Shown in pieces: positions 38,182 through 48,004 of a DNA stretch of 64,000 nucleotides. The stretch is taken from assembly GCA_934091055.1 (NCBI GenBank), contig CAKOKN010000003.1:62001-126000 (forward strand), given 5' to 3'. Each line of letters begins with the position of its first letter. Position 1 is the first letter of the stretch. Under the pieces are notes generated by a model. It saw only the letters and a program-made list of their open reading frames with translations, did not search any database and was not told where the DNA came from. The DNA comes from an uncultured Bacilli bacterium (GTDB lineage: Bacteria; Bacillota_I; Bacilli_A; RF39; UBA660). A program made the position numbers and the translations under genes.

Positions 38182-39114
38182 TTATATATTACTATATTTT
38201 CCTTGATAAGTATCTCTTTTTACCATTTCTTTATCTATATCATTTAATAGACAGAATTTTTTTAATAACCAAGTTGGTTCTATTAGAGAGTTTTTATCTG
38301 GATCAGATGTTATTCTATGTATTACTATATCTTCACGTAAGAGTTCTAATTGTTTAATGACAATATCTATATATTCTTCTTTAGTTAGAATGTGGAATTT
38401 TTCTTTTTGATATAGTGTTTCTAGAGGAGTATCTTTAATAATACAAAGCATATGTATTTTAATACCTTGAATATCTAGTTTATTTAGATATTTTACAGTA
38501 TTTAGCATATCTGTTTCTGTTTCATATGGGAGACCATTAATGATATGAACTACTACATTGATGTTTCTTTTACGAAGACGTTTTACCATATCTTCAAATT
38601 CTTTTAGTGTATGACATCTATTTATTAATTTAGATGTTTTTTCGTTTGTAGTTTGTAGTCCTAGTTCAATAGTGAGAAAGGTTCTTTTATTTAGTTCTTC
38701 TAGATAGTCTAATGTTTCGTCAGTTATGGCATCACATCTAGTGGCAATAAATAAGCCAATTACATCATCTATTTTTAATACTTCTTCATATTTTGCTTTT
38801 AATACTTCAAGAGGAGCGTAAGTGTTGGTTCTAGCTTGAAAATAGGCTATATATTTACTGTTGGGCCATTTTTTACTTTCTACTTCTTTGATTTCTTTAA
38901 ATTGGGTAGTTAAATCTTTATTAGGATTACCACCAAAGTCACCTGAACCACTTTTAGAACAATATATACAGCCTCCATAACCTTTAGTACCATCTAAATT
39001 AGGACAAGTAAACCCACCATTTAAACTTACTTTAAATACTTTAGTATTAAATTTATTTTTAAGATAATAATTTAGGGTATGATATCTTTTATTATCTAAT
39101 GTATACTTAAACAT
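38182..39114 (-). CDS. TIGR01212-family radical SAM protein (YtqA-like)
   Basis: A 310 aa radical SAM enzyme. The cluster Cys are spaced as in the YhcC/YtqA (TIGR01212) group: GFTCPNLDGTKGYGGCIYC, rather than a plain CxxxCxxC. Other family blocks: YFQARTNTYAP, GLFIATRCD, ELGLQTTN, HIINGLPYET. Substrate is not known from sequence alone. The start ATG at 39114 is placed after AGGTGAT. It converges with rseP. Confidence 0.88.
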   Translation of the reverse strand: MFKYTLDNKRYHTLNYYLKNKFNTKVFKVSLNGGFTCPNLDGTKGYGGCIYCSKSGSGDFGGNPNKDLTTQFKEIKEVESKKWPNSKYIAYFQARTNTYAPLEVLKAKYEEVLKIDDVIGLFIATRCDAITDETLDYLEELNKRTFLTIELGLQTTNEKTSKLINRCHTLKEFEDMVKRLRKRNINVVVHIINGLPYETETDMLNTVKYLNKLDIQGIKIHMLCIIKDTPLETLYQKEKFHILTKEEYIDIVIKQLELLREDIVIHRITSDPDKNSLIEPTWLLKKFCLLNDIDKEMVKRDTYQGKYSNI

Positions 39115-39179
39115 TTGCATCACCTAAGTAATATTGTATCATAAATTAAAAAAAATACATACTATATAATGGTGATAAT

Positions 39180-40256
39180 ATGAATAATATCAAGAGATAT
39201 AATTTATTTATATTATTTTCTACTATAGCAAGAAATATAGTGGAGGTATTTTCTTCAGTACTATTATATAAAATAGGTTATACTTTTAGAGAGATACTTT
39301 TATTTTATAGTATATTATATTTTACAGGAATGATTACTAGTATAGGTAGTATATATTTAACTAAGATAATTAAATCTAAATATATACTTATGCTTTCAAG
39401 TATAATATTTAGTGGTAGTTTTTATTTTATGTCTGTTATGGATAGGACTTTTATTAATTTAGTTATATTTAGTATTATAAATGGTATTGGGGCTTATTCT
39501 TATCATTCTCTTAGACATTATTATGCTATTAAAGTTATTGATAATCATAATAATAAAGAGATAGGTAATATACTTATATTTAGTAATATAGCTACTATAT
39601 TTTCTTCTTTAATAGGAGCTTATATACAGGAATTATTGTCAGTGTTTATATTGGCTATAATAATAGTTATTATATCTATAATAGCTATAATACCTATAGT
39701 AAGATTAAAGGATATTGAAGATAATAATACTATTAAGTTAGAGAAGATATCTAAAAATAAATTATTATTCTTTTTATTGGAGCAGGCTAAAGTTATTAAT
39801 TTAACACTTCAACCATTATATTTATATTTGTTTATTAATAATAGGGTTACTTATGTTGGTATATTTAATGTTGTTATGGGAATTAGTGCTTGTATATTTA
39901 TATATTTATTTGTTAGAAAGATAGATAATAAGAAATATTTTAAATATTTAAATATGATATTTTGTATATTTCTTATTATGAAATTAAATATTAATAATAA
40001 ATATTTAGTATTGTTGATAGGTTTATTTGAGGGACTTGGTATTAAGATGTTTGAAGTAGTGTCTTCGGAGAATATATATACTATTAATAAGAATACTAGT
40101 GTGAAAGGGTATATTATACTAGTAGAGATAATATTTTGTTTAGTTAGAAGTATTTTATGTTTAATTGGTTATTTTATTAATGATATAAGAATTATATTGT
40201 ATATATCTATTTTACTTATATTTATATTATCTTTTGTAAAGAGGGATAATATATAG
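39180..40256 (+). CDS. MFS-like polytopic membrane protein
   Basis: A 358 aa protein with 10-12 hydrophobic helices, weakly like major facilitator transporters. YNLFILFSTIARNIVEVFSS at the start and a NGIGAYSYHSLRHYYAIKV stretch resemble a subgroup of MFS-like proteins of AT-rich Firmicutes, but no diagnostic motif is strong. The ribosome site GGTGATAAT is the standard local type. Substrate unknown. It diverges from the radical SAM gene. Confidence 0.6.
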   Translation: MNNIKRYNLFILFSTIARNIVEVFSSVLLYKIGYTFREILLFYSILYFTGMITSIGSIYLTKIIKSKYILMLSSIIFSGSFYFMSVMDRTFINLVIFSIINGIGAYSYHSLRHYYAIKVIDNHNNKEIGNILIFSNIATIFSSLIGAYIQELLSVFILAIIIVIISIIAIIPIVRLKDIEDNNTIKLEKISKNKLLFFLLEQAKVINLTLQPLYLYLFINNRVTYVGIFNVVMGISACIFIYLFVRKIDNKKYFKYLNMIFCIFLIMKLNINNKYLVLLIGLFEGLGIKMFEVVSSENIYTINKNTSVKGYIILVEIIFCLVRSILCLIGYFINDIRIILYISILLIFILSFVKRDNI

Positions 40257-40300
40257 AGTAAACTTAGTATGAAAATTTAGAATAGAATAGTAATTATTGT

Positions 40301-40323
40301 AAGATCTTTTGGGTCTTTTTTTG
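40301..40323 (+). terminator. Terminator after the MFS-like gene
   Basis: AAGATC/GGTCTT stem (one wobble) with a long T-run. Confidence 0.6.
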
Positions 40324-40386
40324 TAGTAGTGAATTTGATTTTAATTATAAAGTATGTTAGAATTATATATAGTAGGTGATGTATAT

Positions 40387-40914
40387 ATGGAATTACTTAG
40401 AGTAGTTGATAAAGATGGTAATAATACTAATACAATATTAGAAAGAGAAGAGTTACATAATAGAAGTTTATTACATAATGAAGTTACTATATATGTTATT
40501 AATAATAAGAAAGAGGTTTTGTTACAGAAAAGAAGTCCTAATAGGAGGTTTTGCCCTAATAAACTTGGAGTAGTGGCAGGGCACGTTAGTTATAATGAAA
40601 ATCCTAGTAGGAGTGCTATTAGGGAGCTTAAAGAAGAAATAGGACTTAGAATTAATAGAAATGATTTATATGTTCTTTGTGATAAGTATGTAGTTAAAGA
40701 GAGATTTAATAATCATTATATGTATTCTTTTTATACTGTTAGTGATAAGAAAGAAGAAGAGTTTAAAGTACAGAGGGAAGAACTTTCTTATGTAAAGTGG
40801 TATAAGATAGATCAAGTTATTGATATGATTAAGAATAATGACTTAAGTACGGTATTTAAGGAAGAAGAAATTGCTATATTTAGTAAATTAAAAGATATTA
40901 GTGATAATTTATAG
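40387..40914 (+). CDS. Nudix hydrolase
   Basis: A 175 aa Nudix protein. The Nudix box is complete: G-HVSYN-E-NPSRSAI-RELKEEIGL. An N-terminal NTILEREELHNRSLLH region and QKRSPNRRFCPNKLG resemble the IPP-isomerase/YfcD-like branch of Nudix proteins. The start at 40387 follows AGGTGAT; a longer frame has no site. Substrate cannot be set. Confidence 0.88.
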   Translation: MELLRVVDKDGNNTNTILEREELHNRSLLHNEVTIYVINNKKEVLLQKRSPNRRFCPNKLGVVAGHVSYNENPSRSAIRELKEEIGLRINRNDLYVLCDKYVVKERFNNHYMYSFYTVSDKKEEEFKVQREELSYVKWYKIDQVIDMIKNNDLSTVFKEEEIAIFSKLKDISDNL

Positions 40915-40938
40915 AATATGTAAAATTATATTTTGCTG

Positions 40939-40967
40939 TTGACTAAAAAAAATATTTAATATATAAT
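40939..40967 (+). promoter_or_regulatory. Promoter of the M23 peptidase gene
   Basis: TTGACT at 40939-40944, 17-base spacer, TATAAT at 40962-40967. Confidence 0.75.
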
Positions 40968-40988
40968 TGTAGTGAAAGATGTGATGAT

Positions 40989-42203
40989 ATGAAAAAGAAA
41001 ATTATGTTATTATTTATGATAGTTTTATTTTTAGTACCTTGCGTTAATGTTAATGCTAAAACACTAGGACAGATGAGAAGTGAACTTAAGAAGTTACAAT
41101 CGCAAAAGGCAGAGGCTGATAGTAAGAAGAATTTAACTGATTCTCAAATTAGTGCTCTTACTGATGAAATTAATACAATTACTAGTAATATTTCACAGAC
41201 TAAAAATGATATAAAGTCTACAGAGGATGATATTATTAAGAATCAAGAGGAGATAGAGGCAAAGAAAGAGGAAACTAATGAATTACTTAAGTTTCTTCAG
41301 GTATCTTCAGGAGAAAACGTTTATCTAGAATATATTTTTGAGGCAGAATCTTATACTGATTTTATATATAGATATTCTGTTGTGTCACAACTTACTGAGC
41401 ATAATGAAGAACTTATGGATGAGCTTGCTGTTTTAGTAGATAATTTAGAGACTAAGAAGAAAGAACTAGCAGGTAAACAAAGTAAGCTAGAGAGTGAGAG
41501 TAGTGACCTTAATTCTAAGATGGCTGTTTTGAAAGTTAATTTGCAGAATTATAAAGAAGAAGGCACTACTTTAGAAGAAGATATTAATGATATGAAAAAG
41601 AAAATTAAAGAGTATGATGATCTTGGCTGTAGAGATAATGAAGATGTTACTTCTTGTATAGCTAGAATTAATAGTTCTAAGGGTAGTGGTGGTGGAACTA
41701 CTGTTATTAATGCTACAGGATGGAGTTATCCTTTAACTTGGGGTTGTGTTACTAGTGAGTATGTTGGTTATGGTAATAGAACTGACTGGTCTGGTTCTGT
41801 ATCAGGACATCACGGTATTGACTTGGATTGTGTTAGTGAAGGTACTAAGGTATATGCTGCTGCTAATGGAGTAGTTGCTAGAATAGTTAAGTACTCTAGT
41901 TGTGGTGGTAATATGGTATGGGTATATCATAATGTTAATGGTGTTCCTTATACTACAGTTTATATGCACTTACTTAGTATTAGTGCTTATGAGAATCAAA
42001 TAGTAACTCCTAGTACTGTAATAGGCGCTGTAGGGGGAGGTTCTACTGCTTCTTATGATCATTGTACTGGTGGATCACATTTACATTTTGGAATGGCGTA
42101 TGGACATAATGCTTATAACTTTAATGCTAATTCGTTAAATCCTAGAAATATAATTAACTTCCCAGCTTTATACTATAATGGTGGAGGTTACTTTAGTAGA
42201 TAA
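40989..42203 (+). CDS. Secreted coiled-coil M23 peptidase (EnvC/PcsB-like layout)
   Basis: A 404 aa secreted cell-wall hydrolase. A signal peptide (1-23) precedes a long coiled coil (about 25-220) and a C-terminal LytM/M23 domain (about 245-390) with HHGIDLDC and SHLHFGMA, which hold zinc ligands. Coiled coil plus M23 is the layout of division-associated hydrolases EnvC and NlpD-like proteins. Two Cys pairs in the domain (GCVTSEY, DLDC, SSCGG, DHCTGG) may form disulfides. Monocistronic, with promoter and terminator. Confidence 0.9.
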   Translation: MKKKIMLLFMIVLFLVPCVNVNAKTLGQMRSELKKLQSQKAEADSKKNLTDSQISALTDEINTITSNISQTKNDIKSTEDDIIKNQEEIEAKKEETNELLKFLQVSSGENVYLEYIFEAESYTDFIYRYSVVSQLTEHNEELMDELAVLVDNLETKKKELAGKQSKLESESSDLNSKMAVLKVNLQNYKEEGTTLEEDINDMKKKIKEYDDLGCRDNEDVTSCIARINSSKGSGGGTTVINATGWSYPLTWGCVTSEYVGYGNRTDWSGSVSGHHGIDLDCVSEGTKVYAAANGVVARIVKYSSCGGNMVWVYHNVNGVPYTTVYMHLLSISAYENQIVTPSTVIGAVGGGSTASYDHCTGGSHLHFGMAYGHNAYNFNANSLNPRNIINFPALYYNGGGYFSR

Positions 42204-42205
42204 TT

Positions 42206-42230
42206 AAGAGCTTAGGCTCTTTTTTCTTTT
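42206..42230 (+). terminator. Terminator of the M23 peptidase gene
   Basis: AAGAGC-TTAG-GCTCTT then a T-run. Confidence 0.75.
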
Positions 42231-42250
42231 AATTTATTGTGGGTAAATTA

Positions 42251-42279
42251 TTGACTTTATAGTGGTGATATATTAAAAT
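42251..42279 (+). promoter_or_regulatory. Promoter of the P-type ATPase gene
   Basis: TTGACT at 42251-42256, 17-base spacer, TAAAAT at 42274-42279. Confidence 0.65.
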
Positions 42280-42317
42280 ATAATTGATAACTTGAATATA
42301 AGAAAGAGGTTGGTAAT

Positions 42318-44633
42318 ATGGAAGGACTTACTAAGTTAGAAGTTGAATATAGAAAAAATAATGGTCTTGTTAATAATGAGACTACGACATATACTAGAAG
42401 TTTTAAAGAGATAGTTATTTCTAATACTATTACTTTATTTAATATTTTGAATATTGCTTTAGCAGTACTTGTACTTACTACTGGTTCAATACAAAATGTT
42501 ACTTTTGTGGGTACTATTATATTTAATACTTTGATAGCTATATATCAGGAGTATAAGGCTAAGAGAATACTTGATAATATTAAAGTTACTAATCAAGATA
42601 AGATAGTAGTAGTAAGAGATGGTAAAAAAGAAGTTATTACTAAAGAAGAAATAGTTATGGATGATGTTATTTATTTGGCTTCTGGAGATTCTATAGTAGT
42701 TGATATGGTAGTGTTAGAGGCTAATAGTTTAGAAGTAGATGAATCTGTTATTACAGGAGAATCTGATGCTATTGAGAAAAAGAAAGATGATAAGATTATA
42801 TCTGGATCTATTGTTACTAGTGGTAGTTGTTATGCTAAGGTTATTAGTATAGGTAAGAATAATTATGCTAATAATTTAATAAAAGAAGCTACATCTATTA
42901 AAGATAATTCTTCTTATTTACAAGGGGTAATAAATAAAATACTTAAGATAGTTACTATTATTATTATACCTATGACTATATTATTATTTATTAGTCAGTA
43001 TTTTTATAGTAATCAATCTTATAATGAAGCTATTTTATCTACAGTAGCAGGTGTCATTGGTATGATACCTGAGGGTCTTGTTTTACTTACTTCAATTGCT
43101 TTGACAGCAGGTGTTATTAAAATGGCTAAGAAGAATGTTATTATACAGAGATTAAATGGTATAGAGGTTCTTTCTTGTACTGATGTTTTATGTCTTGATA
43201 AGACAGGTACTATTACTGATGGTACTATGGAAGTTGTTGATACTGTTGTTTTAGATAAGAGAATTAATATTAGTGATATTATATCTAATATTTGTACTGA
43301 AGATGGTAATAATTCTACTGATATAGCTCTTAAGAATAAGTTTGGTGTTAAGACTAATCTTAATGTTACTAAGAGAGTGGCTTTTTCTTCGGCAAAGAAG
43401 TGTAGTATTACTACTATTGATGATGTTAAGTATTATCTTGGAGCTTTAGAGTATATTACTGATAAGAAGATTAAGGATTATGAAGATATACTTGGAGAAT
43501 ATTTAGATAAAGGTTATAGAATTCTTACATTAGCTAGAGAAAAAGATAAGCTTGCTGTTGTTGCGTTTATTATTATTAAAGATAATATTAGAGAGTCTGC
43601 GAAGGAGACACTTACTTATTTTAGAGATAATGGAGTAGAGGTTAAGGTTATATCTGGTGATAATCCTATTACAGTATCTAATTTACTTAAAGGGTTAAAT
43701 TTTCCTTCTTATGATAAATATATAGAAGGAGCTGATTTACCTAAAGATTATGAAGAATTAAGAAAGGTGGCTAGGGAGACTTCTATATTTGGAAGAATGA
43801 CGCCTACTCAGAAGCAGATGGTTATTAAAGCACTTAAGGAAGATAATACTGTTACTATGATTGGTGATGGTGTTAATGATATTTTAGCTTTGAAAGAAGC
43901 TAATTGTGGTATAGCTCTTGCCAGTGGTATTAATGCAGCGAAGAGTGTATCAGAGGTTGTACTTACTACTAGTGATTTTTCTGTATTACCTAACATAGTA
44001 GATGAGGGAAGAAGAGTTGTTAACAATATAGAGAGAGTAGCTTCAATGTATCTTATTAAGACGACATATTCATTTTTATTATGTTTATTGTCAATTGTTT
44101 TATCACACGAGTATCCTTTCTATCCAATACAATTATCACTTATTAGTGCGTTTTGTGTAGGTATACCATCATTTTTCTTAGCATTAGAACCTAATTATAG
44201 TAAAGTTGGTAAAGACTTTATTGCTAAAGTATTTAGAAATGCATTACCTAATGGTATAACTGTAGTTTTAAATATATTTATAATAATTATGTTCTGTACA
44301 ATATTTAATAAAAGCTTTGAAGATTATAGATTAGTAGTAGTAGCTATTACAGGTTTTGTTACTTTAAGATTATTATATACAATATGTAAACCACTTAATT
44401 TATGGAGAAAAATATTACTAGTGTTTTGTAGTATTTCCTTCTTTGAGTTATTAATTTTACTTCCAGACTTGTTTTTAGTTTCAAAATTTGGTATAGTAAG
44501 TATTGCTTTTATTGTTGTATTGGCATTTGTTGACACTTATATTATTGATTTTTTACAAGAAATATATGATAGTGTTTTATTAAAAGTAAGAGGTTGGAAA
44601 AATGAAAAAGAAAAAAGAAAGAAATTATTATAG
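42318..44633 (+). CDS. Cation-transporting P-type ATPase
   Basis: A 771 aa ATP-driven cation pump. Motifs: actuator TGESD (VITGESDAIEKK), the TM4 site MIPEGLVLLTSIAL, phosphorylation motif DKTGTITDG, and hinge MIGDGVNDILALKEANCGIA. It has about ten helices. PEGL in helix 4 points to the P2-like branch that includes CtpE-type calcium pumps, so Ca2+ or another divalent ion is likely, not proven. Its end overlaps a small ORF (44602-44721). Confidence 0.88.
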   Translation: MEGLTKLEVEYRKNNGLVNNETTTYTRSFKEIVISNTITLFNILNIALAVLVLTTGSIQNVTFVGTIIFNTLIAIYQEYKAKRILDNIKVTNQDKIVVVRDGKKEVITKEEIVMDDVIYLASGDSIVVDMVVLEANSLEVDESVITGESDAIEKKKDDKIISGSIVTSGSCYAKVISIGKNNYANNLIKEATSIKDNSSYLQGVINKILKIVTIIIIPMTILLFISQYFYSNQSYNEAILSTVAGVIGMIPEGLVLLTSIALTAGVIKMAKKNVIIQRLNGIEVLSCTDVLCLDKTGTITDGTMEVVDTVVLDKRINISDIISNICTEDGNNSTDIALKNKFGVKTNLNVTKRVAFSSAKKCSITTIDDVKYYLGALEYITDKKIKDYEDILGEYLDKGYRILTLAREKDKLAVVAFIIIKDNIRESAKETLTYFRDNGVEVKVISGDNPITVSNLLKGLNFPSYDKYIEGADLPKDYEELRKVARETSIFGRMTPTQKQMVIKALKEDNTVTMIGDGVNDILALKEANCGIALASGINAAKSVSEVVLTTSDFSVLPNIVDEGRRVVNNIERVASMYLIKTTYSFLLCLLSIVLSHEYPFYPIQLSLISAFCVGIPSFFLALEPNYSKVGKDFIAKVFRNALPNGITVVLNIFIIIMFCTIFNKSFEDYRLVVVAITGFVTLRLLYTICKPLNLWRKILLVFCSISFFELLILLPDLFLVSKFGIVSIAFIVVLAFVDTYIIDFLQEIYDSVLLKVRGWKNEKEKRKKLL

Positions 44634-44721
44634 GATTATATGGGTTAGTGGTATTTATATAATATTAATTATTGTTCTTATAATGGTGGTACTATATAAA
44701 GTTAAATATGAAGGTAGGTGA
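44602..44721 (+). CDS. Small single-pass membrane protein (39 aa)
   Basis: A short ORF overlapping the end of the P-type ATPase gene and ending 5 bases before obgE. The product begins MKKKKERNYYRIIWVSGIY, followed by a hydrophobic helix (about 14-32) and VKYEGR. An AGAGGTTGG site lies 5-7 bases upstream of its ATG. Charge and helix layout fit a positive-inside small membrane protein. It could regulate the pump or be an unrelated small gene. No family recognised. Confidence 0.5.
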   Translation: MKKKKERNYYRIIWVSGIYIILIIVLIMVVLYKVKYEGR

Positions 44722-44726
44722 TTTTA

Positions 44727-45998
44727 ATGTTTGTTGATGAAGTTTTAATGACTATTGAAGCTGGTACTGGTGGAAATGGTTGTATGGCTTATAGAAGAGA
44801 GAAGTATATACCTATGGGAGGACCATATGGTGGAAATGGTGGCAAGGGATCTGACATTATTTTTAAGGCTGATGAAGGATTGAAAACATTAATTGATTTA
44901 AGATATAAAAAGAGAATAAAAGGAAATAATGGTAGTAATGGTGAAGGCAAGAATAAGAATGGTAGTAATAGTGAAGATGTCATTGTAAAGGTGCCTATTG
45001 GGACAACAGTTAAGGATGCTGATACAGGAGTTGTAATAGCAGATCTTACAAAACAAGGACAAGAAGCTATTATAGCATATGGTGGAAGAGGTGGAAGAGG
45101 AAACGTTAGTTTATCTTCGAGAAGTAATCCGTGTCCATCTTATGCAGAGAATGGTGAACCAGGTGAAGTTAGAAATGTAAAAGTTGAACTTAGAATGATT
45201 GCTGATGTTGGTCTTGTTGGTATGCCAAGTGTTGGTAAAAGTACAATATTATCAATGATATCTAATGCTAATCCTAAGATAGCAAGTTATCACTTTACAA
45301 CATTATCTCCTAATTTAGGAGTAGTTAAAACTAATGATAATACTTTTGTAGTAGCAGATCTTCCTGGACTTATAGAAGGAGCTAGTGATGGAGCAGGTCT
45401 TGGACATAAATTTTTAAAACATATAGAGAGAACTAAGATTATTGCTCACGTAATAGATATGTCCTCTTATGAAGGAAGAGATCCTTATGAAGATTATGTT
45501 GCAATTCGTGAAGAGTTAGAAAAGTTTAGTGCTAAACTTCTTACTAAACCAGAAATTATTATTGCGAATAAGATGGATGGAGAGAAAGCTAAAGAAAACT
45601 TAGAAAACTTTAAAAAGAAGATTAAGTCTAAAGATATTTATGAAGTTACTGCTTTACTAGGAGAAGGATTAGATGCTGTTATTGATAAGTTATCACAAAT
45701 GTCTAAAGAAATAGATAGAGAAGATTTATTTGATAAGGCAGAGGAAGAGAGTTATGTACTTTATAAGTTTAAGATGGAAAAACCATTTACTATCGTAAGA
45801 GATAATGATGTTTATGTAGTAAAAGGTGATGCTATAGAAAAATTATTTAGAATGACTAATTTTAATACTGAAGAAGCTTATGAGAGATTTTCTAATAAAC
45901 TTAGAAGAATGGGTGTAGATGAAGAACTTGAGAAAATGGGTATTAAAGATGGTGATACTGTTAGAATACTTGATTTTGAATTTGAATGGACTAGATAA
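44727..45998 (+). CDS. obgE: GTPase ObgE/CgtA
   Basis: Ribosome-associated essential GTPase linked to 50S assembly and stress. The glycine-rich Obg domain (1-158; GGNGCMAYRREKYIPMGGP) precedes the G domain: GMPSVGKST (Walker A), TTLSPNLGVV, DLPGLIEGASDGAGLG, NKMD. It ends in the C-terminal OCT domain. The ATG at 44727 is preceded by AGGTAGGTG; the longer GTG start is rejected. 423 aa. A terminator overlaps the stop. Confidence 0.96.
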   Translation: MFVDEVLMTIEAGTGGNGCMAYRREKYIPMGGPYGGNGGKGSDIIFKADEGLKTLIDLRYKKRIKGNNGSNGEGKNKNGSNSEDVIVKVPIGTTVKDADTGVVIADLTKQGQEAIIAYGGRGGRGNVSLSSRSNPCPSYAENGEPGEVRNVKVELRMIADVGLVGMPSVGKSTILSMISNANPKIASYHFTTLSPNLGVVKTNDNTFVVADLPGLIEGASDGAGLGHKFLKHIERTKIIAHVIDMSSYEGRDPYEDYVAIREELEKFSAKLLTKPEIIIANKMDGEKAKENLENFKKKIKSKDIYEVTALLGEGLDAVIDKLSQMSKEIDREDLFDKAEEESYVLYKFKMEKPFTIVRDNDVYVVKGDAIEKLFRMTNFNTEEAYERFSNKLRRMGVDEELEKMGIKDGDTVRILDFEFEWTR

Positions 45999-46016
45999 AA
46001 AATCTAGTCTTTTTTA
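45989..46016 (+). terminator. Terminator of obgE
   Basis: GACTAGAT/ATCTAGTC with TTTTTT. The upstream arm lies within the last codons of obgE. Confidence 0.8.
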
Positions 46017-46045
46017 TTGCAAATATTATTTAAATATTGTAAAAT
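46017..46045 (+). promoter_or_regulatory. Promoter of the 46.1 kb hypothetical gene
   Basis: TTGCAA at 46017-46022, 17-base spacer, TAAAAT at 46040-46045. Confidence 0.55.
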
Positions 46046-46080
46046 ATTAATAGAAGTATAATATAGGTAAGGAGGAAATT

Positions 46081-46785
46081 ATGAATAATAAAAAAAGTAA
46101 TATAATAATTATATTAATGGCTATTATTATCATTATTTTACTTGTTTTGTGTGTGCTATTTGCTACTGGAACTATTAGTTTAAATAATAATTCTGTGGAT
46201 GATAATACTGAAAATAAAGTTGATAATGATGTATTAGATAAAAAAGATATGTCATTAACTCAGGAAGAAATAAATAATTATAAAAATATTGCTAATCAAA
46301 GATTTGAAGAAATGCTTTTAATCGCTCATAAGGCTAATTATTGTGGTGAAACTGCATTAGCTTCTGAAGATTATTTTGAAGAAAGAGGAGATGATTATTA
46401 TCGTTATTATATTGCATCAAAAGATTACAAGACAATAGAAGAATTAAAAAGTTATATTTCAAGTATTTTGTCTGAAGACTTAATTAGTAAGTATTTTAAT
46501 TATGAACGAGGTTATAAAGAAAAAGATGGTAAGTTATACTATTTATCTTCGTTAAAAGATTGTGGCTATGATTTTGTATATAATGGTGTAAATATTTCAA
46601 ATGATATGATTGATATTTCAGATGTCAGTGGTACATCATTTAAAGCCACATTAAAGTTTAAATACACAGTTGGTTGTACTTCAGAGGAACACGAATTGAC
46701 TGCTAATATGGTGTTAACTAAAAAGGGAGATAATTACTTAATCACTTCATATGAAGATGATGCTATATATGATGTTAAATATTAG
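46081..46785 (+). CDS. Membrane-anchored extracytoplasmic protein, possibly IseA-like
   Basis: A 234 aa protein with an N-terminal anchor helix (about 7-29) and an outside domain containing four Cys. YRYYIASKDYKTIEELKSYI, a SEDLISKYF helix and a DGKLYYLSS strand recall the IseA-type DL-endopeptidase inhibitor domain, which restrains cell-wall hydrolases; the match is by impression only. AAGGAGG is a strong ribosome site. Monocistronic between terminators. Confidence 0.5.
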   Translation: MNNKKSNIIIILMAIIIIILLVLCVLFATGTISLNNNSVDDNTENKVDNDVLDKKDMSLTQEEINNYKNIANQRFEEMLLIAHKANYCGETALASEDYFEERGDDYYRYYIASKDYKTIEELKSYISSILSEDLISKYFNYERGYKEKDGKLYYLSSLKDCGYDFVYNGVNISNDMIDISDVSGTSFKATLKFKYTVGCTSEEHELTANMVLTKKGDNYLITSYEDDAIYDVKY

Positions 46786-46814
46786 CATTATGATTTATAT
46801 TATACTTAGATAAT

Positions 46815-46842
46815 AACTAGATAAAAAAATATCTAGTTTTTC
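46815..46842 (+). terminator. Terminator at 46.8 kb
   Basis: AACTAGATA/TATCTAGTT with TTTTT. The stem resembles that of the obgE terminator. Confidence 0.7.
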
Positions 46843-46880
46843 TAATTATATGATATACTATAGTTAGAGGTAGGTGTGTT

Positions 46881-47927
46881 ATGAATATTATTGATTATGT
46901 TCAAAATAATTTAAAGACTTTTAAAGAGAGTACTTTTAAAGAAGTAGATGCTTTGGTATTGTCACAATTTTGTTATATTAAGCTTAAGGGTATGGTTCCA
47001 GAAGAGGGTATTAAACTAAAAGATTTATATAATAGAAGTTTGTTTGATAGGATGTTTTTGCCTACTAGAACTCCTCTTCTTAATAGAGAATTACTTTCTA
47101 GTATGGCTTCTTCTAGTAGGTATAGAGAGTGTGTTATTAAGTATCATAAGGATATAGTTAATAAAGAACTACAGTTTTCAGCAACTACTTTTTGTTTTGA
47201 TGATTTTGTTTATGTTGCTTTTAGAGGTACTGATGGTACTATAGTGGGATGGCAAGAGGATTTCGCTTTATCTTTTATGTCTCCGATTCCGTCACAGAGG
47301 GAAGCCTATAATTATTTAAAGATGGTTATATCAAAGGAAGATAAGGATATTTATGTAGGAGGTCATTCTAAAGGAGGTAATTTAGCTATATATGCTTCTT
47401 TAAAATGTTTTGATTGTGATAAAATAAAAAAGATATTTAGTAATGATGGACCAGGATTTCCTGAAAGTATTACTAATAGTGAAGAATATAAGAAGATTGA
47501 AGATAAAATATATAAAACTATACCAACTTCTTCTTTTATAGGATTATTACTTGATACTAGTAATCATTACAAGATTATTAAAAGTAATAAGACAGGTATT
47601 ATGCAGCACGATCCTTTTTCTTGGGTAGTTAAGAATAATAGCTTTGTATATGCTGATAAGTTATCTAGTGATGCTATATTTGCTAGTAGAGTTATTAATA
47701 GATGGCTTAGTAATATGGATAATAAAAAGAGAGCTTTATTCGTAGATACTTTGTTTGATATATTTAATTCTTCTAATGAAGATACTTTTGGAGATATATC
47801 TAGAAACTTTATGAAGACTGTTCCTATGATGATTAAGGCTAGTCAGAATTTAGATAAAAAGACAAAAGAAGAATTTAATAATTTAATATTAGAATTAGCT
47901 AAAGCTCCTTTTATGGGAGAAAAGTAA
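46881..47927 (+). CDS. Mbeg1-like (DUF2974) alpha/beta hydrolase
   Basis: A 348 aa cytoplasmic protein with a lipase-like fold. The nucleophile elbow is GGHSKGGNLAIYAS; FDDFVYVAFRGTDGTIVGW is the typical upstream lipase strand; a late MQHDPFSW could supply the catalytic His/Asp region. This architecture is the DUF2974/Mbeg1-like family common in Firmicutes, of unknown substrate. No signal peptide. Confidence 0.8.
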   Translation: MNIIDYVQNNLKTFKESTFKEVDALVLSQFCYIKLKGMVPEEGIKLKDLYNRSLFDRMFLPTRTPLLNRELLSSMASSSRYRECVIKYHKDIVNKELQFSATTFCFDDFVYVAFRGTDGTIVGWQEDFALSFMSPIPSQREAYNYLKMVISKEDKDIYVGGHSKGGNLAIYASLKCFDCDKIKKIFSNDGPGFPESITNSEEYKKIEDKIYKTIPTSSFIGLLLDTSNHYKIIKSNKTGIMQHDPFSWVVKNNSFVYADKLSSDAIFASRVINRWLSNMDNKKRALFVDTLFDIFNSSNEDTFGDISRNFMKTVPMMIKASQNLDKKTKEEFNNLILELAKAPFMGEK

Positions 47928-48004
47928 ATAAAAATTGTAAAGTTAATAGTTTTTTCTTTAAAAAAAGAAGAAACTATTATATAATGTAACTAAGAGGTGT
48001 TATG

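Noticed and set aside
47945..47981. Long AT-rich hairpin before the Ddl-like gene
   Set aside because: It is an A/T-only stem that merges with the promoter -10 region. It could be a terminator of the upstream gene, but no proper T-run follows on the plus strand.
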